From the IMG/VR virus record IMGVR_UViG_3300017992_000085, positions 1 to 23,852 of that record: a stretch of DNA of 23,852 bases; one strand, written 5' to 3'. The notes beneath the pieces are model-generated. The model searched no databases. It saw only the letters and a program-made list of their open reading frames with translations, and was not told where the DNA came from. A program made the position numbers and the translations under genes. This document shows, one piece after another, positions 7,062 to 14,486 of this stretch (position 1 is the stretch's first letter; the number at the start of each line of letters is the position of its first letter). The stretch comes from a virus.

Positions 7062-8054
7062 ATGAGCACCACGGCGACGGAAACGACGGAGAAGCCGGTC
7101 ACGCGGGCGCTGCTCGACAGCGTGACCGTACGGGACATCGACGAGGAGCAGCGGCGCGCTACGTTCGTGGCCGCAACCGAGAACGGGGTGCAGACGTGGC
7201 AAGGGCCGGAACACCTGCGCATGGGCGGCGCGGACCTGACGCGCTACCGCAAGAATCCGGTCGTACTCGACACGCACAACCGCTGGGAAGTCGGGGCCGT
7301 GATCGGCAACGCGACGGTCAAGACGGCCAAGCGCGAACTCATCGCGGAGGTCACGTTCGCCGAAACCGAACGCGCGACTGAGGCCTGGCAACTCATCAGC
7401 GGCGGATTTGTGTCCGCCCTGAGTATCGGGTTCATCCCGCTCGAAGTGGAAATCGTATCCGACGGGGAGGTGTCCGGGCGCGGCGAGAACCGCATCGAGG
7501 GTCCGGCGCGGATCGTCCGCCAGTGGGAACTGTTCGAGATTTCGGTCGTGCCCGTGCCGGCCGACGCGGACGCGCTCAAACGCATGTTTTTCGCGACGGA
7601 CGGCCTGGCCGAACTGCGCGACCTCGTGTGCCAGATCGAGCGACACGTACAAGCCCTGACCGGGGCTACTGAACAACGCCACTCTCAGATGGAGGTATCC
7701 GCGATGGATACAAACGACAAGCCGACGGCAGCCCCGGCGACAGAAGAGGGCGCCACGACCGAGACGGCCACCGAGCGGGTTCTCCTCGAGCCTGAAACCG
7801 AAGAGGAGACGCTGCGGCGGCGGCTAATGGCCGTGACGCCCAAGGCGCTGCACGAGTTCGCCGAAAGCGTGCTGCTCAAGGGCGGCACGTTCGAAGAAAT
7901 GCGCGCGGTCGTGCAGGCCGAGCACGCGCAACGGGCGGAGGCGGTCGGGACTCCCGCGCCGACGCAGGGCAAGCGCCAGGACGCAGGCCGCGACGAGCCG
8001 AAGATGGCGGACGTGTCGTCCGACCAGTTGGCGCGCGCGCTCAACAGTCTGTAA
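7062..8054 (+). CDS. HK97-type prohead protease with C-terminal scaffold-like extension
   Basis: This is a 330-residue protein. Residues about 20-180 form the HK97-family prohead serine protease: the His of LDTHNRWEVG (H72), the Ser of ALSIGF (S121) and the acidic WELFEISVVPVPAD block (E156, E159) that follows. The protease trims capsid and scaffold proteins inside the prohead. Residues about 215-330 are extra. They are acidic and Thr/Ala-rich, then helical (FEEMRAVVQAEHAQR), ending in a short helix DQLARALNSL. That profile suits a scaffolding domain. A strong internal start (see the nested gene at 7704) suggests this part is also made alone. The ATG follows GAGCGAGG with about 8 bases of spacing. 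Confidence 0.92.
   Translation: MSTTATETTEKPVTRALLDSVTVRDIDEEQRRATFVAATENGVQTWQGPEHLRMGGADLTRYRKNPVVLDTHNRWEVGAVIGNATVKTAKRELIAEVTFAETERATEAWQLISGGFVSALSIGFIPLEVEIVSDGEVSGRGENRIEGPARIVRQWELFEISVVPVPADADALKRMFFATDGLAELRDLVCQIERHVQALTGATEQRHSQMEVSAMDTNDKPTAAPATEEGATTETATERVLLEPETEEETLRRRLMAVTPKALHEFAESVLLKGGTFEEMRAVVQAEHAQRAEAVGTPAPTQGKRQDAGRDEPKMADVSSDQLARALNSL
7704..8054 (+). CDS. Candidate nested, in-frame scaffold gene (lambda Nu3-like arrangement)
   Basis: Inside the protease gene and in the same frame, the ATG at 7704 has a GGAGG at 7691-7695 with an 8-base spacer, one of the better ribosome sites in the window. Translation from here gives a 116-residue acidic, helical protein identical to the protease C-terminus: a disordered Thr/Ala/Glu start, a helical core (KALHEFAESVLLKGG, FEEMRAVVQ) and a C-terminal helix. 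Lambda makes its scaffold Nu3 from an in-frame start inside protease gene C. The arrangement here is the same, with an HK97-type protease. Function is inferred from position, size and composition. The start signal itself is seen directly. Confidence 0.5.
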   Translation: MDTNDKPTAAPATEEGATTETATERVLLEPETEEETLRRRLMAVTPKALHEFAESVLLKGGTFEEMRAVVQAEHAQRAEAVGTPAPTQGKRQDAGRDEPKMADVSSDQLARALNSL

Positions 8055-8059
8055 GGAGG
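8052..8059 (+). promoter_or_regulatory. Stop codon fused to perfect Shine-Dalgarno (decoration gene)
   Basis: TAAGGAGG contains the protease stop TAA and is fully complementary to the CCTCCTTA core at the 3' end of bacterial 16S rRNA. The ATG follows after 7 bases. Confidence 0.85.
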
Positions 8060-8066
8060 CTGACCA

Positions 8067-8585
8067 ATGGCAACGAATCAAATGCGCTGGGTCGGCAATC
8101 TGGACGGCGCCAGCGAACCGCGGGTGATGCTCGGCAAGTTTCAGGCGGGCGCCACGCAGGCCATCAAGCGCGGCGAACTGCTGGAACTCACGGGCGACAC
8201 GAACACGGCCTGGGTGCCGCTCGACTCCGATTTCGGGATGAACTCGAACGTCGCGATCGCCAACGAGGAAATCAAGTCCGGCGACCGGGCTGGTTACTAC
8301 GAAATCATCGTCCCGCGGCCGGGCGATATCTTCGAGTTCGACCTGGCGGCCGCGGGCAACGATGGCGCCGGTACGGCGGTGTACTACAGCGACAGCGAGA
8401 CCGTGACCGTGACGGCCGGTTCCAATGTGCTGGGCTACATCGTGGGCCAGGAGCACTACCCCGACAAACAGGGACACCTCACGGATGATGCCAGCGGCGA
8501 CGCGGGCACGACCATCCGTAGCGTGTCGAAGGCCAGAATCGCAATCAAGGCGGCGTGTAGCTACTACTCGGCGCTGGTGGTCTAA
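8067..8585 (+). CDS. Probable capsid decoration/cement protein
   Basis: This 172-residue, beta-rich protein lies between the protease/scaffold and the major capsid gene, where lambda has its decoration protein gpD. Visible elements include QAGATQAIKRGELLELTGD near the start, alternating strands rich in Val, Gly and Asp, and a hydrophobic C-terminal strand (YYSALVV). The perfect ribosome site implies high expression, as expected for a protein present in hundreds of copies. It is longer than gpD (110 residues). I recognise the general style of capsid cement proteins but no firm family signature. Confidence 0.7.
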   Translation: MATNQMRWVGNLDGASEPRVMLGKFQAGATQAIKRGELLELTGDTNTAWVPLDSDFGMNSNVAIANEEIKSGDRAGYYEIIVPRPGDIFEFDLAAAGNDGAGTAVYYSDSETVTVTAGSNVLGYIVGQEHYPDKQGHLTDDASGDAGTTIRSVSKARIAIKAACSYYSALVV

Positions 8586-8590
8586 GGAGG
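8583..8590 (+). promoter_or_regulatory. Stop codon fused to perfect Shine-Dalgarno (major capsid gene)
   Basis: The same TAAGGAGG element appears here, with the stop of the decoration gene as its first three bases. The capsid ATG at 8599 follows after 8 bases, which fixes that start over upstream candidates in the frame. Confidence 0.85.
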
Positions 8591-8598
8591 TCAAACCG

Positions 8599-9816
8599 AT
8601 GGTAGCCACCAAGAATAAGCCGCGCCTGTCCCCGACGATCGTCATCGACGACGGCGTGCTGCGCGAGGACGCGCTGCGGACGCTGGCGCAAAACGAGCCG
8701 GGCCGCTTCATGGAGACCGTCCGACAGGCGATCGCGGACGGCAATTTGTCCTGGCAGACGCTCCGCAATCTGCCACGGCTATGGAACGCGCTGGCAGACA
8801 TTGAAGTCGAGACACACATCGACATGGCCGGGCAGCGGCGGGCCATCATGGCCAGCGCCTTCCCGCTCCTGTCGGGCGCGCTGACCGTGGCGGGCATCAA
8901 CGCCGCGTACGAAGCCGTGCCGACGATCGGCGAGCAGCTCGTCACGGACTTCGAGGACAATAAGCGCGTGTCGGAATTCGCATCTCTCACCAGCGAGGAC
9001 ACGGGCGTCGATCGCGTGGACGAAACGAAGGACTTTCCCGAGGTTGGCGCGGGCGAAGAGAAGTACGAAATCCGCTCCAAGCGCAACGGGCGGCGGGTCA
9101 GCATCACGGCCGAGGCGATCGAGGAAAACGACCTCGCGAACATCGTGCAGCGCGTCAACCAATTGGGCGAGATTGCGGCCGAGTTCGTCGAAGAGCAGAC
9201 GCTGCGGCGCGTGTGTGACATCGACGGTTCGGCCGCGTCGGCCGCGGAGCCGTACGTGTTGCGCCCCAACGGCGCCGGTACGTCGCTCTACTCGACGACC
9301 GCGAACACGCCGGGCACACGCGCCCCGAGCGGGACGCGCGTGAACAGCAACGCGCTGGCGGACGAGTCCGACCTGGAGGCCGTGCGGGACGTGCTGGCCG
9401 CGATGAAAAACTCGCGCGGCAAGCGGATCGCCATCCCCATGAGCCGCTGCAAACTGCTCGTGCCGGATGCGCTGGCCCCGACGGCCATGCGCCTGCTCAA
9501 CAGCGAGTACACGCCGGACGTGCCCAACGAGTTCAACCCGTGGGGACCGCGCGGCAGTTACCGGCCGGCGCTGGTCAGTTCGCCGAAACTCGACGACCTG
9601 TCCACCACGGCGTGGTATCTCGGCTGGTTCGAAAAGCAGTTCCTGCGTAAGTGGAAGTTGCGCTTCGAGTACGTCACGCTGACCGACTCGACGGAATCGT
9701 TCCTGAAATCGCGGCTCGCGTTTCAGGCGCGTGTCGCCTGGGACTGCGAGATCGGTGCCACGGACTACGTGTACGTCGTGCAGAGCCTGAGCGGCACATC
9801 GGCGCCCACGCCGTAA
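8599..9816 (+). CDS. Major capsid protein, HK97-like fold (inferred)
   Basis: This is a 405-residue protein. The order fits HK97-fold capsid proteins: an N-terminal helical arm (ALRTLAQNEPGRFMETVRQAI), a region like the extended E-loop (DFPEVGAGEEKYEIRSKRNG) followed by RRVSITAEAIEENDL, and a long helix with RVNQLGEIAAEFVEEQTL. A central domain has EAVRDVLAAMKNSRGKRIAIP and the C-terminal LKSRLAFQARVAWDCEIGA segment, typical of capsid protein ends. Position after the protease and decoration genes, size and the very strong ribosome site all support the call. The frame extends upstream of 8599, but the Shine-Dalgarno sequence and the end of the previous gene settle the start. Confidence 0.88.
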   Translation: MVATKNKPRLSPTIVIDDGVLREDALRTLAQNEPGRFMETVRQAIADGNLSWQTLRNLPRLWNALADIEVETHIDMAGQRRAIMASAFPLLSGALTVAGINAAYEAVPTIGEQLVTDFEDNKRVSEFASLTSEDTGVDRVDETKDFPEVGAGEEKYEIRSKRNGRRVSITAEAIEENDLANIVQRVNQLGEIAAEFVEEQTLRRVCDIDGSAASAAEPYVLRPNGAGTSLYSTTANTPGTRAPSGTRVNSNALADESDLEAVRDVLAAMKNSRGKRIAIPMSRCKLLVPDALAPTAMRLLNSEYTPDVPNEFNPWGPRGSYRPALVSSPKLDDLSTTAWYLGWFEKQFLRKWKLRFEYVTLTDSTESFLKSRLAFQARVAWDCEIGATDYVYVVQSLSGTSAPTP

Positions 9817-9821
9817 GGAGG
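9814..9821 (+). promoter_or_regulatory. Stop codon fused to perfect Shine-Dalgarno (gene after capsid)
   Basis: This is the third TAAGGAGG copy. The capsid stop is its first three bases, and the next ATG at 9829 follows after 7 bases. Confidence 0.85.
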
Positions 9822-9828
9822 TGTTCCG

Positions 9829-10395
9829 ATGGGACGCAACGCAGGAGTAGACGACACGACCGGCAACCGGCTCAAGCACGTGGTCGGCAACAAGTCCGAC
9901 ACGGCCGTCAAGGCGCCCGGCACGTCGGCCAGCATCATCGCGTATCTCAAGGGCCTGTTTCAGACGAGCACGCTGGCCGGCACGACGGACATCGATATCA
10001 GCGAGTCCGACTACACCGGGTACATCACGCTCTTGACCGTCACGGCCCCGAGCACGGGCCTGACCAATCTCGTGCTCGACCTGGACTACAACAAGGCCAC
10101 GTCCGGCGTGGACGCGGTCGGGACGGCGGACGACACGCTCGACGTGTGCGTGGTCGGCAAGACCGACGGCACCAACGAGCGCACGCTGCTGACCGGCACG
10201 CAGGTCACGCTCAACGGTGACGGGTCGCTCGACGACAGCGAGAGCGGCGTGCGGTTCAACGTCGGCCCCGTGGCCGCGTCGGAAGCGATCGCCGTCAAGG
10301 TGAAACTGAGCGCCGAGCGCGCCGACGCGGAAGTGCCCTATCGCGTCACGTACACCGGCGCGGCGCCGACCGTGACCGCGGTGGCGGCTGGGTAA
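9829..10395 (+). CDS. Probable abundant virion protein of unknown function
   Basis: This is a 188-residue protein. Residues about 12-45 form a short segment, NRLKHVVGNKSDTAVKAPGT, then SASIIAYLKGLFQ, a pattern I associate with capsid-linked and fibre-like phage proteins (from memory). The remainder is beta-rich, with Thr, Val, Asp and Gly alternating, like one or two Ig-type sandwiches, ending YRVTYTGAAPTVTAVAAG. It directly follows the capsid gene and shares its perfect ribosome site, so it is probably made in large amounts. A head fibre or outer decoration protein is the best guess. A strong hairpin follows its stop. Confidence 0.7.
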   Translation: MGRNAGVDDTTGNRLKHVVGNKSDTAVKAPGTSASIIAYLKGLFQTSTLAGTTDIDISESDYTGYITLLTVTAPSTGLTNLVLDLDYNKATSGVDAVGTADDTLDVCVVGKTDGTNERTLLTGTQVTLNGDGSLDDSESGVRFNVGPVAASEAIAVKVKLSAERADAEVPYRVTYTGAAPTVTAVAAG

Positions 10396-10407
10396 TGGCG
10401 CGGAATC

Positions 10408-10438
10408 GAGCGGGGCGCCGCACGCCGGCGCTCCGCTC
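10408..10438 (+). terminator. Strong G+C-rich hairpin after the capsid block
   Basis: GAGCGGGGCGCC (10408-10419) pairs with GGCGCTCCGCTC (10427-10438) across a 7-base loop: 12 pairs with a single G-T wobble. No T-tract follows, so it is not a standard intrinsic terminator. It could be a partial terminator, a pause site, or a barrier that stabilises the upstream capsid mRNA. It lies in the 100-base gap 10396-10495. Confidence 0.4.
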
Positions 10439-10495
10439 CGCGTGCCCACCGCGCGACGTATGCGAGCTGTGATCTTTGAGGTTTCGGAGCGAGTC

Positions 10496-10819
10496 ATGCC
10501 CAGCGAAATGCGAACCCCGACTGAGACGACCGAGCCGATTGTCAACGACACGGCGGGACTCTGGACGTTCGTTCCGCCGGCCAGCGTTATCAGCGTGCAT
10601 AACAACAGCGGACAGCCGGTCTACGCGCGGTTCAATTCCGCGTCCGCCGCGTCGGCGACGCCGGGCGCGTACGACGACGTGTGGGCTTCCGGGACCGCCG
10701 CGGCCGCGCTGCGCAACCACTACCGCGCTAGCGACTTCGGGCTGGACAAGTTCGAGACCGTCAGCGTGTGGTTCCCCACGGGTGCGACGGTGGCAAACTT
10801 CAACATGCGCGGGAACTGA
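10496..10819 (+). CDS. Small probable virion structural protein
   Basis: This 107-residue, beta-rich protein starts at the ATG at 10496, chosen because GGAG lies about 7 bases upstream. The frame itself is open from a GTG at 10442 that has no good site and sits next to the hairpin. Visible features are a Thr/Glu-rich start, then FVPPASVISVHNNSGQPVYARFN, which looks like a beta-sandwich strand pair, and a C-terminal VSVWFPTGATVANFNMRGN. I do not recognise a family. Placement between capsid and connector genes suggests a minor head or decoration protein. Confidence 0.6.
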   Translation: MPSEMRTPTETTEPIVNDTAGLWTFVPPASVISVHNNSGQPVYARFNSASAASATPGAYDDVWASGTAAAALRNHYRASDFGLDKFETVSVWFPTGATVANFNMRGN

Positions 10820-10825
10820 TGACCG

Positions 10826-11185
10826 ATGGCGTCGGCCTTCGAAACAGGTTTTGCGGCCGGCACACTGCCCGGCCTGGCCGGCCTGCACGGCGCGACCGGC
10901 ACGTACACGGCGCCGGACTCCACCGTCGCGACGAGCTGCACGGTCATGCTGCACATTGCGCCGGGCCTGGCGGTCACGCATGACGACGAGGCGGCGCACC
11001 TGGACCGCAGCGCCATCGCCCAAGTGGCGGTGAGCGAGATTGCGACCGTGGCGTTCGGCGGACGCTTCGCCGTCGATGGCGCCAACTGGACCGTCACGGA
11101 TACGCCGGTCCAGCAAGCCGGCTTCTGGCGGTCCGAAGTCGCCAACCGCGACCGCGACAGCCAGGGCGAGCGGAGGCAGATGTAA
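10826..11185 (+). CDS. Head-tail joining protein, lambda FII-like (inferred)
   Basis: This 119-residue protein is close to lambda FII (117) in length and layout: a helical start (FETGFAAGTLPGLAG), then strands, a middle segment of the type RSAIAQVAVSEIATVAFGGRF, an AVDGANWTVTDTPV strand pair and a short basic tail. FII-like proteins cap the filled head and provide the tail attachment surface. The position after the capsid block and before the tail terminator fits. Only a weak ribosome site (GGGA) is seen, and the gene starts a few bases after the previous stop. Similarity is by pattern only. Confidence 0.6.
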   Translation: MASAFETGFAAGTLPGLAGLHGATGTYTAPDSTVATSCTVMLHIAPGLAVTHDDEAAHLDRSAIAQVAVSEIATVAFGGRFAVDGANWTVTDTPVQQAGFWRSEVANRDRDSQGERRQM

Positions 11186-11725
11186 ATGGCCGACCTTGCA
11201 CCCGCAGCGCCAGTCACCAAAGCGGCCAACCGCATCCGCGCGGGGCTGGCCGCCAACAGCGACTTTCAAGCGTGGTGTGACGCGGCCGATTTAGCCGAGG
11301 CGCTGACGCACATTCCCCTGGGCGTATTGACCGAGAGCGATGTGGACGCGCTCGTGTGGCCGTATGTCGAGATCCTCAGCGGCGACGAGGGCGAGACGCA
11401 TACACAGGTCGCGGTGCAGACGTTCACGTGTGCGTACACCCTGAAACTGTTTGTCGGAAACACCGTGCCGACGGAATACAAGAACGACGCCCGCAACGCC
11501 TGGGTGTACGTCGAAAACGACGTGGACACCATGACGGGCATTCTGCGGGCCATCAACGGGATCGAAGATCCGAGCGGGTCGAACACGTTGATCGAATACA
11601 ACACGATCACACTGGCCGAGCGGCCGGCGTTTCTGGCCCGCGCGGAAGGCAGCACCACGGATCGGTATCAAAAATTCGAGTACGTGCTCGAACTGACGTT
11701 CGGGCCGGGACCGGCGGTGGATTGA
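11186..11725 (+). CDS. Tail terminator-like protein (gpU position)
   Basis: This 179-residue protein begins directly after the preceding stop with no gap. The N-terminal helices (ANRIRAGLAANSDFQAWCDAA) are followed by a strand (FTCAYTLKLFVG), a helix (VENDVDTMTGILRAI), and a C-terminal strand pair (YNTITLAERPAFLARA and YQKFEYVLELTFG). This helix-strand layout, with a final strand ending in LTFG, is typical of tail terminators that cap the tail tube and join it to the head. The call rests on pattern and neighbourhood. Confidence 0.55.
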   Translation: MADLAPAAPVTKAANRIRAGLAANSDFQAWCDAADLAEALTHIPLGVLTESDVDALVWPYVEILSGDEGETHTQVAVQTFTCAYTLKLFVGNTVPTEYKNDARNAWVYVENDVDTMTGILRAINGIEDPSGSNTLIEYNTITLAERPAFLARAEGSTTDRYQKFEYVLELTFGPGPAVD

Positions 11726-11727
11726 CG

Positions 11728-12267
11728 ATGGGCGCGTTCGTCGCACATTTCGGCGTAAACGAGGAACTGCTCAAGCTCGCGCAGCGCGACGGGCTCGTGG
11801 CCCGCGAGTTGCGCAACGCGCTGGCCGCGGCCGGCCGGTGGTGGTTCCGCAAACTGCTGCCGCTGCACTTCAAGGCCGGGGCCGCGCTGCGCTACCGCGG
11901 GGCGTACACGCGCCGCAGTCGTGCGTACGAACAGGCCAAGGGCCACCGCCGGCCGATGGTGGGCCATCTGACCGGGCGCTACCGGCAACGCAACGGCCGG
12001 CACATGCGCGACCAGATCCTCCAGGGTCGGCCGACGATCACCGCCAAGTGGAGCGGCAAATCGACGCGCGTGCAGATCAAACTGCCGCACGCGCGCCTGA
12101 CCAACATCTGGAGCGGGTACAAGCGGCCCAACTTTCACAAGGAACTGACGGCCGTCCGCGCGGACGAGATCGAACAGATGCGCGTCATGGTCGAAGAGCA
12201 CCTGCGCAAAAAACTGCAAGACGCACTGGACCGGGGGCCGGTGAAACGGCGCCGGATTGCCGGCTAG
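11728..12267 (+). CDS. Basic neck/tail completion protein, HK97 gp10 / lambda Z-like
   Basis: This 179-residue protein is strongly basic, with an N-terminal helix (LVARELRNALAAAGRWWFRKLL), an Arg/Tyr-rich central part and a C-terminal helical segment (ADEIEQMRVMVEEHLRKKLQDAL). That composition and ending recall HK97 gp10 and lambda Z relatives, which complete the tail-to-head junction. It starts at the ATG at 11728, two bases after the previous stop. In lambda the Z-type gene precedes the U-type gene; here the order looks reversed. The identification is tentative. Confidence 0.55.
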   Translation: MGAFVAHFGVNEELLKLAQRDGLVARELRNALAAAGRWWFRKLLPLHFKAGAALRYRGAYTRRSRAYEQAKGHRRPMVGHLTGRYRQRNGRHMRDQILQGRPTITAKWSGKSTRVQIKLPHARLTNIWSGYKRPNFHKELTAVRADEIEQMRVMVEEHLRKKLQDALDRGPVKRRRIAG

Positions 12268-12279
12268 GAGAATAAGACA

Positions 12280-13734
12280 ATGGCGGCTGAACAATTCATG
12301 CTCGACCGGGTTGTGTTCAGCAGCCCGGCGCTCACCGTGAAGGGCTGGACGGGTTACACGCTGTCGCCCGGCTTGCAGCAGACGCTCAACGCCGGCGGCA
12401 GCGAAATGGACCCGACGCTGCTCGCGACGACGGCCAGCGCGCCCGTCATCGAAGGTACCACGCTCGACGTGGGCCAGTTCCTGGGGGCCTCCGCGAGCGC
12501 GACCGGCCTGTTCACGCGCACCGATACGACCGACCCGGCCATCCCGCACCTGGCGTTCGCGGCCGCGGTGGACTTCTGGTTCGTGTCCGCTTCCGACGGT
12601 GGGACGCGCGGGTCGAGTTCGACCAGCACCAATACCAAGATGACGCTGATGAAAGGCGTCGCCATCCCGGTCAGCCTGTCGAACAACGCCGACGGCCTGG
12701 CCGAACTGACCGTGCGGTTCTACGCCGACTACGACGGGACCAACGTGCCGGTTACGTTCACCGCGGACCAGACGCTGCCCGCCGGAGGGGCGGGCGCGAA
12801 CGCGCTGTGGACCGTCCGCGCGCTGCGCAACGGCACGTCGGGCAGCATCCTGCACCGCCTGCAAGGGATCAACGTGGATTTCGGCGTCGGCGTCACGCGC
12901 GACACGCCGGCCAACGCCATCTACCCGACCGATACGGCGGTCAACAGCTTCCGGCCCGTGGTCCGCTGGCGCACAACGGACATCGCCACGGCGCTCGCGG
13001 CCTCCGGTTTCTCGGGCGCGGTGGCCGGCGGGGGCGGCTTCCTGGTCTACATCGCGCAGTACGCGACCGACGCGGCCGGCGTGCAGACCAGCGGCGCGCT
13101 GACGCTCATCGTCCGCACGCTCTCCCCGTGGTGGACGGACGGACTGACGATGAACGCCGGGCAACTCCTCGCGCTGGACTACCAGTGCGTCGGCTGCGGC
13201 GACGATACGGTCGGCGACATCGCCGGCGGGGCCGAGCCGCCCATGCAGTACGCGGCCGGCGTCAGCATCGCGGCCATCCTCGAGACGACCAACAGCAGCC
13301 TGTATATGGCCGGACCCATCAAAGACAACGCCACGGACATCAACTACGCCACGCTGCGCATCGACTTCGGGCTGGCCTGGGACATCATGGGCGAGGCGCA
13401 TACGCCCTGGCCGACGCACGCGGCCCTGCTGCGCCGCGAACCGTCCATCCAGGTCACAACCAACCACCTGGACTACGTGAGCGCGCTGGGGCTCAACGGG
13501 CGCGGGGTGGATACGACGTTCACCTGTTACGCGCGCAAACTGGGGGCCGACAGCGAGCCCCTGAAAGACGCCTACAGCGGCAGCGTGCACACGGCGCTCG
13601 CGTGCACGAGTGGCTGGATTCTCCCGAGCGCGGTGGGCGGTGAACACGGGGCGCTGCTGCAACCGGAGTTCCTGGTGCGGCCCACCAGCGGGCTGACGAT
13701 CGACACAAGTGCGAACATTGTGCGCGGGTCGTAA
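12280..13734 (+). CDS. Probable major tail (tube) protein
   Basis: This 484-residue, beta-rich protein has TAGGAG (its TAG being the stop of the previous gene) about 9 bases before the ATG. It sits between the connector genes and the tape measure, where the tube protein is expected. Long alternating segments rich in Thr, Ala, Gly and Val (FMLDRVVFSSPALTV, MKGVAIPVSLSNNADGLAELTV, INYATLRIDFGLAWDIMG) suit stacked beta-sandwich domains. It is about twice the length of lambda V (246), so it may carry additional surface domains. A tail fibre role is possible but less likely from the order. Confidence 0.6.
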   Translation: MAAEQFMLDRVVFSSPALTVKGWTGYTLSPGLQQTLNAGGSEMDPTLLATTASAPVIEGTTLDVGQFLGASASATGLFTRTDTTDPAIPHLAFAAAVDFWFVSASDGGTRGSSSTSTNTKMTLMKGVAIPVSLSNNADGLAELTVRFYADYDGTNVPVTFTADQTLPAGGAGANALWTVRALRNGTSGSILHRLQGINVDFGVGVTRDTPANAIYPTDTAVNSFRPVVRWRTTDIATALAASGFSGAVAGGGGFLVYIAQYATDAAGVQTSGALTLIVRTLSPWWTDGLTMNAGQLLALDYQCVGCGDDTVGDIAGGAEPPMQYAAGVSIAAILETTNSSLYMAGPIKDNATDINYATLRIDFGLAWDIMGEAHTPWPTHAALLRREPSIQVTTNHLDYVSALGLNGRGVDTTFTCYARKLGADSEPLKDAYSGSVHTALACTSGWILPSAVGGEHGALLQPEFLVRPTSGLTIDTSANIVRGS

Positions 13735-13739
13735 TTACG

Positions 13740-14486
13740 ATGGCCGAGTTCGTTTACTATATGCCGGGCCTCGCGAGCGTGGACACGTTCAACAGCGTGA
13801 TCGGCGCCGACCGCTTCGACGTCCCGCCGGCCATGACACGCATCCCCGCCGGTCCCGACGGCGGGGAGGGCATCGTCTATCACCGGGGCGACGTGCCGGC
13901 CGATATCGTGTGGACGCCGGCGCCGACGGGGGACTATTGGTGCGGGTACAACCCGCTGGCGCGGCCCAAGCCAGCCCAGTTGCGCAAGCCGGTAGACGTG
14001 CTGTCCGGGTTCGCCGTGCGGCTGCGCGACGACCAGATGTGGACCATCCCGCTCGTTTTGCCCTGCACGCAGCGCGATGCGACGCGCGCCAGCGGTCTGC
14101 CGGGCATTCCCGTGCACGACGCCGCGCGGGGCGCGATCGTGCATCAGGCGGACCCGGCGTACAACGAACTGCGCGACCGCGCGGCCGACCTGCTGGCCGC
14201 GTTTCCCGCGGATGCCACGCAGCTCTACCCGTACTGCGCCGCCGTGCTGGCCGTGTGCTACCGGGTGTCGCTGGTCGAAGTGCTGGCGCTGGGCTTGCTC
14301 GACGCGGCCAGCGCCGAACTCATCGCCGTCGAATCGCTCGACGGCATGGAACAACTCAAAGCGCAGGCCGACCCGGAACTGGCCCGGCTGGCGGACGAGC
14401 ACGGTTTGACCTGGGCGGCGATCCAGATCGCGCGGCGCGAGTACGCCAACTTGCCGGCCGGCGGGGAGGGGGTGGCCGATGACTAA
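13740..14486 (+). CDS. Unknown protein in the tail assembly chaperone position
   Basis: This is a 248-residue protein. Residues about 1-110 look beta-rich (VYYMPGLASVDTFNSV, GFAVRLRDDQMWTIPLVLPC). Residues 135-245 are mainly helical (LRDRAADLLAAFP, LAVCYRVSLVEVLALGLLD, MEQLKAQADPELARLADEHG). It lies between the tube and the tape measure and overlaps the latter by 8 bases. Tail assembly chaperones occupy this slot, often as a frameshifted pair, but no useful -1 extension exists here: that frame stops at 14482. I do not recognise its family. Confidence 0.55.
   Translation: MAEFVYYMPGLASVDTFNSVIGADRFDVPPAMTRIPAGPDGGEGIVYHRGDVPADIVWTPAPTGDYWCGYNPLARPKPAQLRKPVDVLSGFAVRLRDDQMWTIPLVLPCTQRDATRASGLPGIPVHDAARGAIVHQADPAYNELRDRAADLLAAFPADATQLYPYCAAVLAVCYRVSLVEVLALGLLDAASAELIAVESLDGMEQLKAQADPELARLADEHGLTWAAIQIARREYANLPAGGEGVADD

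Noticed and set aside
11668-13662. Long minus-strand open frame (664 codons) and several others opposite the + genes (for example 7824-9269, 8779-10605)
   Set aside because: They lie opposite well-supported + genes, give Arg/His-rich sequences without domains, and are the expected by-product of G/C-ending codons in a high-G+C genome.
13740-14486. Programmed -1 frameshift producing a G/GT-type chaperone pair
   Set aside because: The -1 frame stops at 14482, so a shift would add nothing, and the G run near 14465-14475 is not a proper slippery heptamer.
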